A stretch of DNA of 64,000 bases from contig NZ_JACJSA010000016.1 of NCBI RefSeq assembly GCF_014697545.1, positions 115,981 to 179,980 of the forward strand, written 5' to 3'. The notes under the pieces are model-generated. The model was not told the origin of the DNA and ran no database searches. It saw only the letters and a program-made list of their open reading frames with translations. The DNA comes from Oscillatoria sp. FACHB-1407. Its GTDB lineage: Bacteria; Cyanobacteriota; Cyanobacteriia; Elainellales; Elainellaceae. Positions 36,520 to 46,800 of this stretch are shown in pieces (positions within the stretch are counted from its first letter, which is position 1; every line of letters begins with the position of its first letter). A program made the translations under genes and the position numbers.

Positions 36520-37263
36520 TCACTTCAGCGTCGAGCTAAACAGGGTTTGCACCTCCTGCCACGCCTCAGCCGCGTAGGTGGGGTGATAGCTGGCGCGTTG
36601 GTCGCAAAAGAACCCATGCTGAGCCCCGTCATAGCGAAAGATGCGGTGGGGAATGGCGTTTTGCTGGAGAGCCGCTTCGATCGCATCGACATGGTCTGGC
36701 GGAATGCTGGGGTCGGCGGTGCCAAAGAAGCCATAGAGCGTCCCTTGAATCGTTGGGGTGCGGTTCAGGGTGGGTTCCCCACCACCAGGACACCAGGTAG
36801 GAATGGCGGCTCCGTAAAAAGAGGCAGTGGCTTTAATATCCGGTAAGGTTGCGGCTAGATAGGCGACGTGTCCGCCAAAACAAAAGCCAATACAGCCGAT
36901 GTTGTTAGGCTGGATATTAGGTAAAGCTTTGAGATAGGCGATCGCCGCTTGAATATCACCCAAGAGTTCATCGGCTTTGGTCTGCTCTTTGTAGACCCGT
37001 CCCAGTTTGACATCGGCATCGGTGTAACCCACTTCAAAGCCAGGGGCAAGGCGTTGATAAATGGCAGGGGCGATCGCAATGTAGCCAGCTTTGGCAAATC
37101 GTTCGGTAACATCACGAATATGGGCGTTTACCCCAAAAATTTCTTGAATGACGACCACCCCCGGAAAGGAACCCGCTTCGGTGGGTTGTGCCAGGTAAGC
37201 GTCGATCGCCAACTCCTGATTAAAGATTTTGATGGGGTTAGTCTGGATTGTGGTGGTCGTCAT
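36520..37263 (-). CDS. Dienelactone hydrolase family protein
   Basis: 247 aa from ATG 37263; a TTG at 37287 would add 8 residues. Alpha/beta hydrolase with Cys128 nucleophile in CIGFCFGGH, Glu41 in VIQEIFG, the acid in FGTADPSIPPDH and His in YDGAQHGFFCD: the Cys-Asp-His triad of dienelactone hydrolases. It opens carboxymethylenebutenolide-type lactones in the classical pathway; in cyanobacteria the physiological substrate is unknown. Confidence 0.92.
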   Translation of the reverse strand: MTTTTIQTNPIKIFNQELAIDAYLAQPTEAGSFPGVVVIQEIFGVNAHIRDVTERFAKAGYIAIAPAIYQRLAPGFEVGYTDADVKLGRVYKEQTKADELLGDIQAAIAYLKALPNIQPNNIGCIGFCFGGHVAYLAATLPDIKATASFYGAAIPTWCPGGGEPTLNRTPTIQGTLYGFFGTADPSIPPDHVDAIEAALQQNAIPHRIFRYDGAQHGFFCDQRASYHPTYAAEAWQEVQTLFSSTLK

Positions 37264-37487
37264 AGCAACATAGCTCGATGATTTCAAGACGGGGGATATC
37301 TCACGTTTACCATCTCAGATTAAAAATCTTTTTGTAAAGCACAATTTAAGGTGAAATCCTGGAAAAAATTCGATTTAATCTGTAGGAACTCTACGTAACT
37401 GCCCTTCGCTGTACGTAACAGCCTCAAACCCTACCTTTTCCCAGCCTCATTTCAGTTAAACGCTTGCTTAGCATCTCGGAGACGTGC

Positions 37488-38474
37488 ATGGTTCAGTTTC
37501 ACATTCAACCTGACAGTGAGATTCCCGCATCCACTCAGTTATATAACCAGATTCGGTTTGCGATCGCCTCACGCCAATTTCCCCCCGGACATCGCCTGCC
37601 CAGCACCCGTCAGCTTGCCATGCAAACGGGGCTACACCGCAACACGATCAGCAAAGTTTACCGTCAACTGGAAGACGCGGGAGTAGTGGATGCTCAGGCG
37701 GGTTCCGGCATCTATGTCCGGGCGCAGGGGGACGAAGGCGGTGGCAAAGGCGGGCGATCGCCTCTGTTTGCGCAATATCCAGAAGCTTACAAACTGGTGC
37801 AAAAGAGCCTGGATGAGCTGCTGAGTCAGGGGTGCTCCTTGAGTCAGGCGCGGGAATTGTTTCTCTCAGAGATTGACTGGCGGTTGCGGTGCAGCGCACG
37901 AGTGTTGGTCACGGCTCCCAGTCAGGATATTGGCGCAGGTGAGTTGATGGTGCGCGAGTTAGAGCAATCCCTTCAGATTCCAGTGCAACTGGTGCCCATG
38001 GAGGAGTTGGCGCAAGTGCTGGATCAGGCGCGGGGAGGTACGGTTGTCACCAGTCGCTATTTCATCGGTGAGGCAGAGGCGATCGCGGCTCCCAAGTCGG
38101 TGCGGGTCATCCCCGTAGATATCTACGACTACAGCAACGAACTCCAGATGCTCAAAACGGTTCCTAAAGGTAGCTGTATCGGTATCGTTAGCTTGAGTTC
38201 TGGGATTTTACGAGCCGCAGAGGTGATCATTTACAGCCTGCGAGGTGACGAGTTGTTGGTGATGACGGCTCAAACGGAGGATGCCTACAAAATCAATGCG
38301 ATCGTTCGGAGTAGCCAATACATCAGTTGTGATCAGGCGAGCATCTCAGTTGTTAAAGCTGCCATTCAAACGGCGCGAGAAGACCTCATCCGTCCGCCAC
38401 AGATCATCGCCTATGACAACTACATCGGTACGAAGTCGATCAATTTATTGAAGCGAGAGTTGGGGCTGGAATGA
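37488..38474 (+). CDS. GntR-family transcriptional regulator
   Basis: 328 aa from ATG 37488. The N-terminal winged helix reads PASTQLYNQIRFAIASRQF, PPGHRLPSTRQLAMQTGLHR and NTISKVYRQLEDAGVV, classic GntR (YtrA/MocR-like DNA-binding part). The C-terminal 200 residues are not an aminotransferase; they look like an alpha/beta effector-binding domain (GTVVTSRYFIGEAEAIAA, GSCIGIVSLSSGILRAAEV). Cyanobacteria carry few such GntR proteins, some linked to photosystem acclimation, but orthology is not claimed. Confidence 0.85.
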   Translation: MVQFHIQPDSEIPASTQLYNQIRFAIASRQFPPGHRLPSTRQLAMQTGLHRNTISKVYRQLEDAGVVDAQAGSGIYVRAQGDEGGGKGGRSPLFAQYPEAYKLVQKSLDELLSQGCSLSQARELFLSEIDWRLRCSARVLVTAPSQDIGAGELMVRELEQSLQIPVQLVPMEELAQVLDQARGGTVVTSRYFIGEAEAIAAPKSVRVIPVDIYDYSNELQMLKTVPKGSCIGIVSLSSGILRAAEVIIYSLRGDELLVMTAQTEDAYKINAIVRSSQYISCDQASISVVKAAIQTAREDLIRPPQIIAYDNYIGTKSINLLKRELGLE

Positions 38475-38633
38475 AAAGGGAAGAGGGAAGAGGGAAAGGA
38501 TGAACGATGAAGGATAAAGGATAAACGGGAAGAGGGAAAGGATGAACGATGAAGGATAAAGGATAAACGGGAAGAAGGCAGAGGGAAAGGATGAACGATG
38601 AAGGATAAAGGATAAACGGGAAGAAGGCAGAGT
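38475..38633. repeat. Tandem repeat of ~50-bp units (GGATGAACGATGAAGGATAA type)
   Basis: Three to four imperfect units containing GGATGAACGATGAAGG, ATAAAGGATAAACGGGAAG and AGAGGGAAA directly after the GntR gene. The reverse complement of the same vocabulary appears at 43735-43811 in front of the RND transporter gene. Purine-rich on one strand; non-coding. Confidence 0.85.
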
Positions 38634-38643
38634 CGCGATTTAT

Positions 38644-38742
38644 CGCGACTGTAAGAAGAAGGAACGCGACTGTAAGAAGAAGGAACGCGACTGTAAGAAG
38701 AAGGAACGCGACTGTAAGAAGAAGGAACGCGACTGTAAGAAG
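38644..38742. repeat. 21-bp tandem array
   Basis: About 4.7 near-perfect copies of a 21-bp unit beginning CGCGACTGTAAG and ending AGAAGGAA, contiguous with the previous array. The copies are practically identical, so the expansion is recent. There are no spacers, so it is not a CRISPR array. Confidence 0.9.
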
Positions 38743-38967
38743 TTAGGGGAGTGGCGATTAAAACCGCAGCTACCAGAACAAAGCCTGCCTACGCCGGTTC
38801 AAAACCTCAGTTCGCGTCGGCGGACTTCACTTCAATAGCCGCGAATTCCTTCGCCGGGTTAGTCCCCCAATCACGAGGTACACCCGTGGTTGCATACCGG
38901 GTAATCGCGAATCAACCTCAAATTCTAAGGATCGGGAATTAAATAATCTGAAAAACGGCAACCTCCT

Positions 38968-39040
38968 GTACGGGCGCGGCATTCGGCAGAGGGTTCTGAA
39001 ACAATGGCAAGGGCTTTTGACCGAATGTCACGCCCCTACC
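38968..39040. repeat. Inverted-repeat element, divergent relative of 26983 type
   Basis: GTACGGGCGCGGCATTCGG at 38968-38986 faces CCGAATGTCACGCCCCTACC at 39021-39040. The length (73 bp) and GGGGC-rich ends recall the other two elements. Preceded at 38781-38895 by the GC-rich AGCCGCGAATTC motif of another dispersed family. Confidence 0.55.
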
Positions 39041-39092
39041 CAGGAATTACATCTTCATAAATTCGCGATCCTAAGCCTCAACCGATCGCCCC

Positions 39093-39273
39093 TTGACCCT
39101 TGCCCCTTGACCCTTGACCACTAACCATTGACCACTAACCCTTGCCCCTTGGCCACTAACCATTGACTATTGACCATTGACTATTGACCACTACTCCCAC
39201 CCCCTTGCCCCTTGACCATTGACCACTAACCATTGACCCTTGACCACTACTCCCACCCCTTGACCATCGACCA
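39093..39273. repeat. Long heptamer-type array (minus-oriented TCAATGG family)
   Basis: About 180 bp of ACCATTGACCACTA, CCCTTGACC and ACTATTGACC units, the reverse complement of the TCAATGG family, with interspersed CACTACTCCCACCCC segments that themselves repeat twice. It is the longest member of this family in the window. The whole 38475-39509 interval is repeat DNA without genes. Confidence 0.9.
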
Positions 39274-39509
39274 ATCGCGATCGCCCAAAAGGAGGTTGAT
39301 CCTTCTGCCACACTCGCTATGCTGCTATCATCACTATTTTGTGTTTAGATGACATTTGCAAACAAACGAGAAATGTTACTTTTCTCTATATACAGTAATG
39401 CTTATCAAGACTAAGATGCAGATGCGGTTAACTTGCCGCTCTGACACTTAATTTCAAGGATTAGTAGATACAATTTAGCCGCGATCGCAGGCACCCATAT
39501 ACTCAAATA

Positions 39510-40835
39510 ATGTCTTCTGTTGTTTTTGAAATTTTAGTTGTCCTCTTCCTGATTATCGCCAATGGCGTCTTTGCGATGTCTGAAATGTCGGTTGTTTCAG
39601 CCCGCAAAACCCGATTGCAAGAACTAGCTGAACGAGGAGATGCGAAGGCACAGGCGGCGTTAGATTTAGCTAATTCTCCCAATCGATTTCTCTCGACGGT
39701 TCAGGTTGGGATTACGCTCATCGGCATCTTGGCGGGTGCGTTTGGAGGGGCAACCCTGTCTGAAAAGCTAGCCGTTGTGGTGGATCGAGTCCCGTTTTTG
39801 GCACCCTACAGCGAAGCCGTCAGTTTAGTCATTGTGGTGTTAATCATCACCTATTTGTCGCTGATTGTGGGGGAGTTGGTGCCCAAGCGGTTAGCGATGA
39901 GCAACCCCGAAAAAATTGCCTCTTTTATTGCCCAACCGATGGGGTGGATTGCGGCGATCGCCTACCCCGTGGTGCATCTACTCAGCAGCTCAACTGAGGC
40001 CGTGCTCAACTTGTTAGGAGTGCGCCATGACTCCAACGTGCCCCTTGTGACTGAGGAAGAGATCAAGGTGCTGGTGCGTCAGGGGGCAGAAGCCGGGATG
40101 TTTGAAGTAGCTGAGCAAGACATGGTGGAGCGAGTGTTTCACTTGGGCGACCAGCATGTCAGTGCGTTGATGACACCTCGGCTCGACATTGTGTGGCTGG
40201 ATATCAACGACTCGCTGGAGATGAACCGCGAAAAGATGATCGAAAGTCGCCACAGCCGTTTCCCCGTTTGTCAGGACACGTTAGACAACATTCTGGGTGT
40301 GCTCCATGTCACCGATGTAACGGTGCGGAGCCTGTCTGGACAACCGCTCGACCTGCTCACGGATCTGCGACAACCCCTATTTGTGCCAGAGAGCACCCGC
40401 GCCCTCAAAGTGTTGGAACTGTTTAAGCAGTCGGGCACCCACATGGCGTTGATTGTGGATGAGTACGGCGTGACCCAAGGGATTGTGACGTTGAATGACG
40501 TGATGGAGGTGATCATTGGCGATATTCCCTTTGCGGATCAGCCACAGGAATCGCCTGCCATCCAGCGAGAAGATGGCTCCTGGCTACTGGATGGGATGTT
40601 GCCCATCGACAAGTTCAGAGAGTTGTTTGAACTGGAAGACCCGGAGGAGCGGAGTAGCTATCAAACCTTGGGTGGCTTTGTAATTAACCAGCTAGGACGC
40701 ATCCCCACATCGTCTGATCACTTTGAGTGGGAAGGCTTTCGCTTTGAGGTGGTGGACATGGATGGTAATCGCGTCGATAAAATGTTAGTCATGCCTCTTC
40801 AGGCGCGATCGCCCCATTCACCTGACTCTGACTAA
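39510..40835 (+). CDS. CNNM-CBS membrane protein (HlyC/CorC 'hemolysin' family)
   Basis: 441 aa. An N-terminal CNNM domain with about four membrane segments (EILVVLFLIIANGVFAMSEM, TVQVGITLIGILAGAFGG, YSEAVSLVIVVLIITYLSLI, AQPMGWIAAIAYPVVHLLSS) is followed by tandem CBS domains (VSALMTPRLDIVWLD, THMALIVDEYGVTQGIVTLN) and a C-terminal CorC/HlyC transporter-associated domain (QREDGSWLLDGMLPIDKFRE). The family is tied to Mg2+/Co2+ handling. The SDH-type protease gene begins 3 bp after its stop, a likely operon. Confidence 0.92.
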   Translation: MSSVVFEILVVLFLIIANGVFAMSEMSVVSARKTRLQELAERGDAKAQAALDLANSPNRFLSTVQVGITLIGILAGAFGGATLSEKLAVVVDRVPFLAPYSEAVSLVIVVLIITYLSLIVGELVPKRLAMSNPEKIASFIAQPMGWIAAIAYPVVHLLSSSTEAVLNLLGVRHDSNVPLVTEEEIKVLVRQGAEAGMFEVAEQDMVERVFHLGDQHVSALMTPRLDIVWLDINDSLEMNREKMIESRHSRFPVCQDTLDNILGVLHVTDVTVRSLSGQPLDLLTDLRQPLFVPESTRALKVLELFKQSGTHMALIVDEYGVTQGIVTLNDVMEVIIGDIPFADQPQESPAIQREDGSWLLDGMLPIDKFRELFELEDPEERSSYQTLGGFVINQLGRIPTSSDHFEWEGFRFEVVDMDGNRVDKMLVMPLQARSPHSPDSD

Positions 40836-40838
40836 CCC

Positions 40839-41858
40839 ATGCCTGACTCCGCTGATGTTCCCAATGCTCGCAAGATCAACAAACCACCCGTTCTATTTGA
40901 AAAGACGCAGAAAATTATTCAACAGCTTGAGGCAGAACTCGGTGCCCCATTTTTGGGCTATTGGACATCTCCAGGGGGCAGCGTTTGCCAGAGTGATGTC
41001 GAAGGGTTAGAAGAGGTGTTGCGGAAGATTGGCAACCCCAAGAAGTTGTTTCTGTTTCTTAAATCGGACGGTGGCTCAGGGTTAGCGTCATTGCGAATTG
41101 TGCATTTGTTGCGTCACCATGTGTCTGAGTTGATCGTCTTGATCCCCTTAGATTGCGCGTCCGCAGCGACGATGATCGCTCTGGGAGCCGACGAGATCCA
41201 CATGGGCCCCTTGTCCTACCTGACGGCGATCGACACCTCGATTACCCACAATCTTTCTCCGGTTGATAACTACAACAATCTGGTGTCGGTTAGCCAGGAT
41301 GAGTTGACGCGGGTGATCAACCTGTGGCGCAAAGAGGCAAAGGAAGACGACACTAACCCTTATCAGGCCTTGTTTCAGTATGTGCATCCCTTAGTTGTGG
41401 GAGCGGTCGATCGCGCCAGTTCCCTGTCGATTAAAGTCTGCACCGAAATTCTGTCCTACCATATGAAAGATCTGGACAGAGCCGAAACGATCAGCAATCA
41501 CCTCAACTCAGAATATCCGTCCCATAGCTATCCCATCACCTTTCAAGAAGCAAAACGGATTGGCTTGACCGTCAAACCCTTAGAACCGACCATCAACTCG
41601 CTGCTGCTGGAACTCAACAAGCTCTATGCCGAGATGGGGCAAAAAGCTTTCACCTACTTCAACGAAGACAGCTATCACAACAACGAGATTTTGAATATCC
41701 ACGAAGGGCGAGACATTCAGGTGTATTACCAGAACGATGTGGATTGGGCATACCGCAAAGAGGAACGACGCTGGGTGCGAATGAACGACGAAAGCTCGTG
41801 GCGACGGGTAGAGATGCGGAATGGGGAAATGTACGAGTCCGTATTTTATATCCGCTAA
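40839..41858 (+). CDS. SDH-type (serine dehydrogenase proteinase) membrane-associated serine protease
   Basis: 339 aa. ClpP/crotonase-like fold with SDGGSGLASLRIVHLLR (oxyanion region) and LDCASAATMIALGADEIHMG (Ser108 nucleophile), then PLSYLTAIDTSITH, the pattern of the SDH_sah family (PF01972). No signal peptide. It directly follows the CNNM-CBS gene (3 bp), which suggests a shared function such as membrane-protein quality control; that link is inference. The C-terminal 60 residues are charged and not typical of the family. Confidence 0.85.
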   Translation: MPDSADVPNARKINKPPVLFEKTQKIIQQLEAELGAPFLGYWTSPGGSVCQSDVEGLEEVLRKIGNPKKLFLFLKSDGGSGLASLRIVHLLRHHVSELIVLIPLDCASAATMIALGADEIHMGPLSYLTAIDTSITHNLSPVDNYNNLVSVSQDELTRVINLWRKEAKEDDTNPYQALFQYVHPLVVGAVDRASSLSIKVCTEILSYHMKDLDRAETISNHLNSEYPSHSYPITFQEAKRIGLTVKPLEPTINSLLLELNKLYAEMGQKAFTYFNEDSYHNNEILNIHEGRDIQVYYQNDVDWAYRKEERRWVRMNDESSWRRVEMRNGEMYESVFYIR

Positions 41859-42145
41859 ACGTTTAAACGCTAAGTATCTATTCCTTGAGATAGATTTTAG
41901 ACGCGATCGCCCCATCAAGGGCTGTCGCTGTGTCATTTTGGCTGTGCATTTTGTCACCGATTGGTATACCTTAAATGAGTAGTAACCTTTTACAAAACGC
42001 AATATTGACTGACTGCTTTGTGGACAACCGTTAAGACGGTTAGAGCAAAGGGTTTTGGGGGCAATGCCCTCAGTCAGGGGTTTTCACCTGTACCCCGTCA
42101 CCATCAATGCTTTGATTGCTATCCCTTTCTCATTTGATAAGACTC

Positions 42146-43546
42146 ATGCTGCAATCAGTTTTGACTCCCCGACAGGGTACGACCTTGCGTGTTAAAGCCA
42201 GTCAGTTAAGATATGTCTGGTTTTGTGCATTGCTGTTGGCATCGGGATGTAATCTTATGCCGCCCGGAGATGCTCAGACTCAACCACCGGGCGCACCGGG
42301 AGAGGAAGAGTCGATCGCGGTGAATGTGGCGATCGCTCGTGAAGCCTCTCTGGAAGGTGAGGTGGAATACACGGGGACAACCCTCCCCTATCGCGAAGTC
42401 TCGTTGCGATCGCAGGTTGAAGGGCAACTGCTGAATATTAGCGTCGATGCAGGCGATCGCGTAGAGCAGGGTGAGGTAGTTGCTCAACTGGACGATCGCC
42501 TGTTAGAAGCGGCAGTGATTGAAGCACAAGCTGAGGTAGCGGCTCGCGAATCAGAAGTGGCGAGTTTGCGGGCTGAGGTCGGCGATGCTATGACTCAGGT
42601 AGAACAAGCCCGATTGGAACTGCAACAGGCACAATCTGACCTGGAAAGACTGGAGCAACTCTTTCAAGATGGGGCGATCGCAGAGCAAGAGGTGGAGCGG
42701 GGACGCACAGCAGTAGCCACTGCCGAACAAGTGGTGCGATCGGCGCAGCAACAAGTCCGCACTCGCCAACAAGAAGTTGCGGCTGCTCAGCGTCGCGTCA
42801 TGGCTCAACAAGCGTTAGTGGCTCAAGAGCGAGAGCGGCAATCCTTTACGCAACTGGTCTCCCCGGTAGATGGATTAGTGCTGGAGCGCGTCACCGAACC
42901 TGGCAACCTGGCGCAACCCGGTAGTGAGATTGTGAAATTGGGGGATTTTAGTCAGGTCAAGGTGCTGGTGCAGGTTTCCGAGCTAGAGTTAGCTGGCATT
43001 CGCGTAGGGCAACCTGTGCAAGTTCGCCTGGATGCCTTGCCTAACGAAACTCTAACTGGACGAGTCAGTCGCATTTCCCCGGCAGCCGATCCGACGGCAC
43101 GTTTGATTCCCGTTGAAGTAACGATTCCCAACTCCAATGGACGCATCGGCAGCGGACTATTGGCGCGGGTCAGTTTTGCTGAGACAGATGAGCAGCAGGT
43201 GGTTGTACCCGAAACCGCTATCCAGACGGAGGAGGATGAAGCGGGTCAGCCCAGTGAACAGTCGGGCAGTGCCGCAGGTGCTCCGCCCAACGCTGTCCAA
43301 GCCGCACAACCGCAGGCAGACGCTACGCCAGAGGCTGAACCTGACACTGGAACCATCTTTGTGGTCAGCGGTTCTGGAGAAGAAGCCACCGTCAAAGCTC
43401 GACAGGTGCGATTGGGCGATCGCGCCGATGGTCAAGTCGAAGTTTTGTCAGGCTTACAACCGGGCGAATCGTTTGTTGCTCGTAGTAGCCGTGACTTAAA
43501 GGATGGCGATCGCGTTCGTCTCAGCTTGATTTCAGAAACTAATTGA
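42146..43546 (+). CDS. RND efflux periplasmic adaptor (lipoprotein)
   Basis: 466 aa from ATG 42146; a TTG at 42116 would extend it by 10 residues. The signal peptide ends in LLLASGC with lipobox Cys35. Then come a biotinyl-lipoyl-like half ([29 protein letters not shown]), a long coiled-coil hairpin (about 90-205), the second lipoyl half and beta-barrel ([40 protein letters not shown]), a Gln/Pro/Ala-rich insertion (about 355-395) and a membrane-proximal domain. It links an RND pump to an outer membrane channel; the pump gene follows after 323 bp. Confidence 0.92.
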   Translation: MLQSVLTPRQGTTLRVKASQLRYVWFCALLLASGCNLMPPGDAQTQPPGAPGEEESIAVNVAIAREASLEGEVEYTGTTLPYREVSLRSQVEGQLLNISVDAGDRVEQGEVVAQLDDRLLEAAVIEAQAEVAARESEVASLRAEVGDAMTQVEQARLELQQAQSDLERLEQLFQDGAIAEQEVERGRTAVATAEQVVRSAQQQVRTRQQEVAAAQRRVMAQQALVAQERERQSFTQLVSPVDGLVLERVTEPGNLAQPGSEIVKLGDFSQVKVLVQVSELELAGIRVGQPVQVRLDALPNETLTGRVSRISPAADPTARLIPVEVTIPNSNGRIGSGLLARVSFAETDEQQVVVPETAIQTEEDEAGQPSEQSGSAAGAPPNAVQAAQPQADATPEAEPDTGTIFVVSGSGEEATVKARQVRLGDRADGQVEVLSGLQPGESFVARSSRDLKDGDRVRLSLISETN

Positions 43547-43869
43547 TCAGTGTGGATCAGTGGTTCATGGTCAATGGTCAGTGGTTCATGGTCAATGGTT
43601 AATCGTGCTGACTAGAGAAAAGATATTAAGTGGTGAGGAGTAGGTGATAGGGAAACAGGCAATCATCTGAGCTTAATCTTTCACCCCTTTTTCCTTCTTC
43701 TCTCTTCTTTTTCCCTTCCTCCCTCTTCTTTTAGCCTTTAGCCTTCATCGTTTATCCTTCTTTTTTCTCTCTTCTCTTTTTAGCCTTTAGCCTTCATCGT
43801 TTATCCTTCTTTTTTCCTTCTTCTCTCTTCCTTCTTCTTTTTTCTTTCTTCCCCACTCCCTCACTACTT
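43547..43869. other. Repeat-filled spacer between adaptor and pump genes
   Basis: Contains a TCAATGG-type array (43552-43605) and a pyrimidine-rich tract (about 43680-43860) made of TTTAGCCTTCATCGTTTATC repeats, twice, with CTTCTTTTTTC runs. It separates two genes normally co-transcribed; the pump start ATG 43870 has no purine-rich ribosome binding site because the tract is almost pure C/T. Confidence 0.8.
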
Positions 43870-46800
43870 ATGCAGCAACCGACTCAATCTGGCTTTAGTA
43901 TTAGCGGTATTGCAATCCGTCAGCACATCGGTACTCTGATGTTGACCCTGGCGGTGATTGTCATTGGGGTATTTTTCATCTTTAATCTCCAGGTCGATCT
44001 GTTGCCGTCGATCACCTATCCCCGGATTGGGGTACGGTTAGGAGCACCGGGCATCTCTCCAGAGGTGGCAGTAGATGAAGTCACCAAACCCCTGGAAGAG
44101 GCTCTCTCAGCGACTGAGGGAGTAGTGCAGGTCTATTCTCAAACGCGAGAAGGGCAGGTCAGTCTCGATCTTTACTTTCAACCCGGAGGCGACATTGACC
44201 AGGCGTTGAACGATGCGACAGCGGCTTTTAACCGGGCTAGATCTAACCTGCCGGACACGATTGAGGAACCCCGACTGTTTAAGATTGACCCGTCCCAGCT
44301 TCCGGTGTACGAAGTGGCGATCGCTTCATCTTCCCTCGACCCGGTTGATTTGCGGGTGTTTGCCGACGAAGAACTGGCGCGCGAGTTAGGCGTGATTCCA
44401 GGGGTGGCAGCGGTGGACGTGACCGGGGGAGTCACCGAAGAGGTTCGGGTTCTGGTGGATCTCAACCGACTGCAAGCCTCTGGCATTGGGCTGAATGACG
44501 TGTTGGATGAGTTGGATGCTGCCAATCAGGATGTGTCTGGGGGACGCATCTTGGGGGATATCTCTGAACCACTGACCCGTGCGGTTGGGCGATTTCGAGA
44601 TGCCAGAGAAATTGAGGATTTGTCCTTTGTGGTGCCCAGTGGGGGGGGTGCGACTACTGCAACAGATGATGCTGAGAGCCTGACTGACTCCAATCTCGTG
44701 CGGCGGGTGTACCTGCGCGACTTTGCCGAAGTGATTGACGGCACGGAGGAGCAACGCATTTTTGTGTCGCTGAATAAGCAACCCTCGGTCAGGGTGACGA
44801 TTCAAAAGCAACCGGATGCCAACACCATCGAAGTGGTGGGTGGGGTAAAGCGACGATTGGAGGAACTGCGACAGGCTGGAGTCATTCCAGACGATATGCA
44901 GTTTACCGCTACGACAGATGAGTCTGTCTTCATCCAAAATGCCATCTCTAACGTTACGTCATCGGGTCTAGTCGGGACGGGGCTAGCGGCGATCGCGGTT
45001 CTGCTGTTCCTCGGTTCGCTGCGACAAACTTTGATCATCGTCATCGCCATTCCCCTGGCAACACTGGCGGCGATCATCATGATGCGCTTGTTTGGCTTGT
45101 CCATCAACGTCTTTAGTTTAGGTGGATTGGCTCTGGGTGTGGGGATTGTGGTCGATAACTCGATCGTGATGCTGGAGGCGATCGCGGAAGATGCAGGCAT
45201 GACCCCTGGCAGGGATGCTCAAACGCGGCTCACGTCCCGACAGTTGATTGCTCAAGCCATCCGCAGTGGTCAGTCGGTCGAGTCAGCCCTGCTTGCCTCT
45301 ACTGCAACCAACCTGGTAGCAGTGTTACCCTTCCTGCTGATCGGTGGCTTTATTGCACTCCTGTTTAACGAGTTGATCCTTACGATTAGCTTTGCGGTAG
45401 CAGCGTCGATCCTCGTCGCGGCGACGGTGGTGCCAATGGCAGCCTCTCGCCTGTTGGCCATCCGTAAAAGCAGTGGCGTGGGGCGGTGGTGGTTCTTCCA
45501 GGAATTCAACCGTCGCTTTGAATCGGCAACTCGACGCTATGCCCAGGTGCTTGACCATACCCTGCGTCATCGGTTTTTGGTCATCAGCCTTGTTTTCTTG
45601 CTGTTGGGAGGCAGTAGTTTGTTGATGATCGGGCAGATTCCTCAAGAAATTTTGCCTCGCATTAACACTGGACAGGCTCGATTGAATGCTCAATTTCCTC
45701 CGGGAACTCCGCTGGCAACCAGTCGGCAGATTATGGATGAGGTTGATGATATTCTGCTGGCGCAACCGGAGACGGATTACGTTTTCTCGACGGTTGGGGG
45801 ATCTTTGTTTGGCAACACCACCAATGAGAACCCGCTGCGGGCAAACAGCACCATTACCCTCAAACCTGGAGCCGATGTCGAAGGTTACGTGGCGCGGGTG
45901 TCGCGGGAGTTTAACAAGCTCAATTTGGTGGATGTGCGCTTGCGGTTGAGTCCGGGAGAGGTGCGGGGGTTGATCCTCAGTAACTCTCCAGTGCGATCGG
46001 ATATTGATGTGATCTTTCAGGGTGAGGATGCTCAAACGCTAGAGCGGACAGGTCAGCAGGTGCTCAACGCCCTGGAGGAACAGGCAACGCTGGCAAACTT
46101 CCGCCCGGATGCCGATCGCCGTCAGCCTGAGTTACAAATTCGCCTCGATCGCGAACGCGCCGCTGACTTAGACCTGGATGTTCAGGATGTGGGTGAGGTC
46201 TTGCAAACAGCGATCGAGGGAACGGTGCCCACCCAACTGCAACGGGGTAATCGTCTGGTGGATGTGCGGGTGGAGTTGGATCAGGACTCGATTCGTCGTC
46301 CTTCGCAACTGCGACAACTGCCCCTCTTTACCGAAGACAACCAACTCGTACGCTTAGCTGATATTGCTCAAATTGAGGAAGGACAGGCTCCAGGCGAAAT
46401 TCAGCGAATTAACCAGCGGCAGGTCTTTTTGATTGCCGGAACGCTGAACGAGGGAGCCAGTTTAGGACCAGCGTTAGCTGAGATCGATCGCATCCTTGAA
46501 GGAGTTGAGCTTCCAGACGGAGTCAGTCGGCTTCCCAGTGCGGCTGCACAAAGCAATCGCGATATTCAGGCGGCTCTCCCTATTTTGGGTGGATTAGCTG
46601 GATTTCTGGTGTTTGTCGTGATGGCAGTACAGTACAACTCTCTGGTTGACCCGTTGGTGATTATGTTCACCCTGCCACTGGCTCTCGCTGGGGGAATTTG
46701 GGGACTGTTTTTGACGCAAACGGCGATCGGTGCCACGGTGATTGTGGGAGCGGTGTTGTTGGTCGGGATTGTGGTTAACAACGCCATTTTGATGGTGGAA

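Noticed and set aside
38644..38742. Possible CRISPR array
   Set aside because: Repeats are contiguous 21-bp units with no unique spacers and no cas genes nearby.
38751..38942. 63-aa plus-strand reading frame
   Set aside because: Lies wholly in dispersed repeat DNA (GCCGCGAATTC box), with no ribosome binding site or family.
42116..42145. Upstream TTG start for the RND adaptor
   Set aside because: ATG 42146 gives a normal signal peptide and lipobox position.
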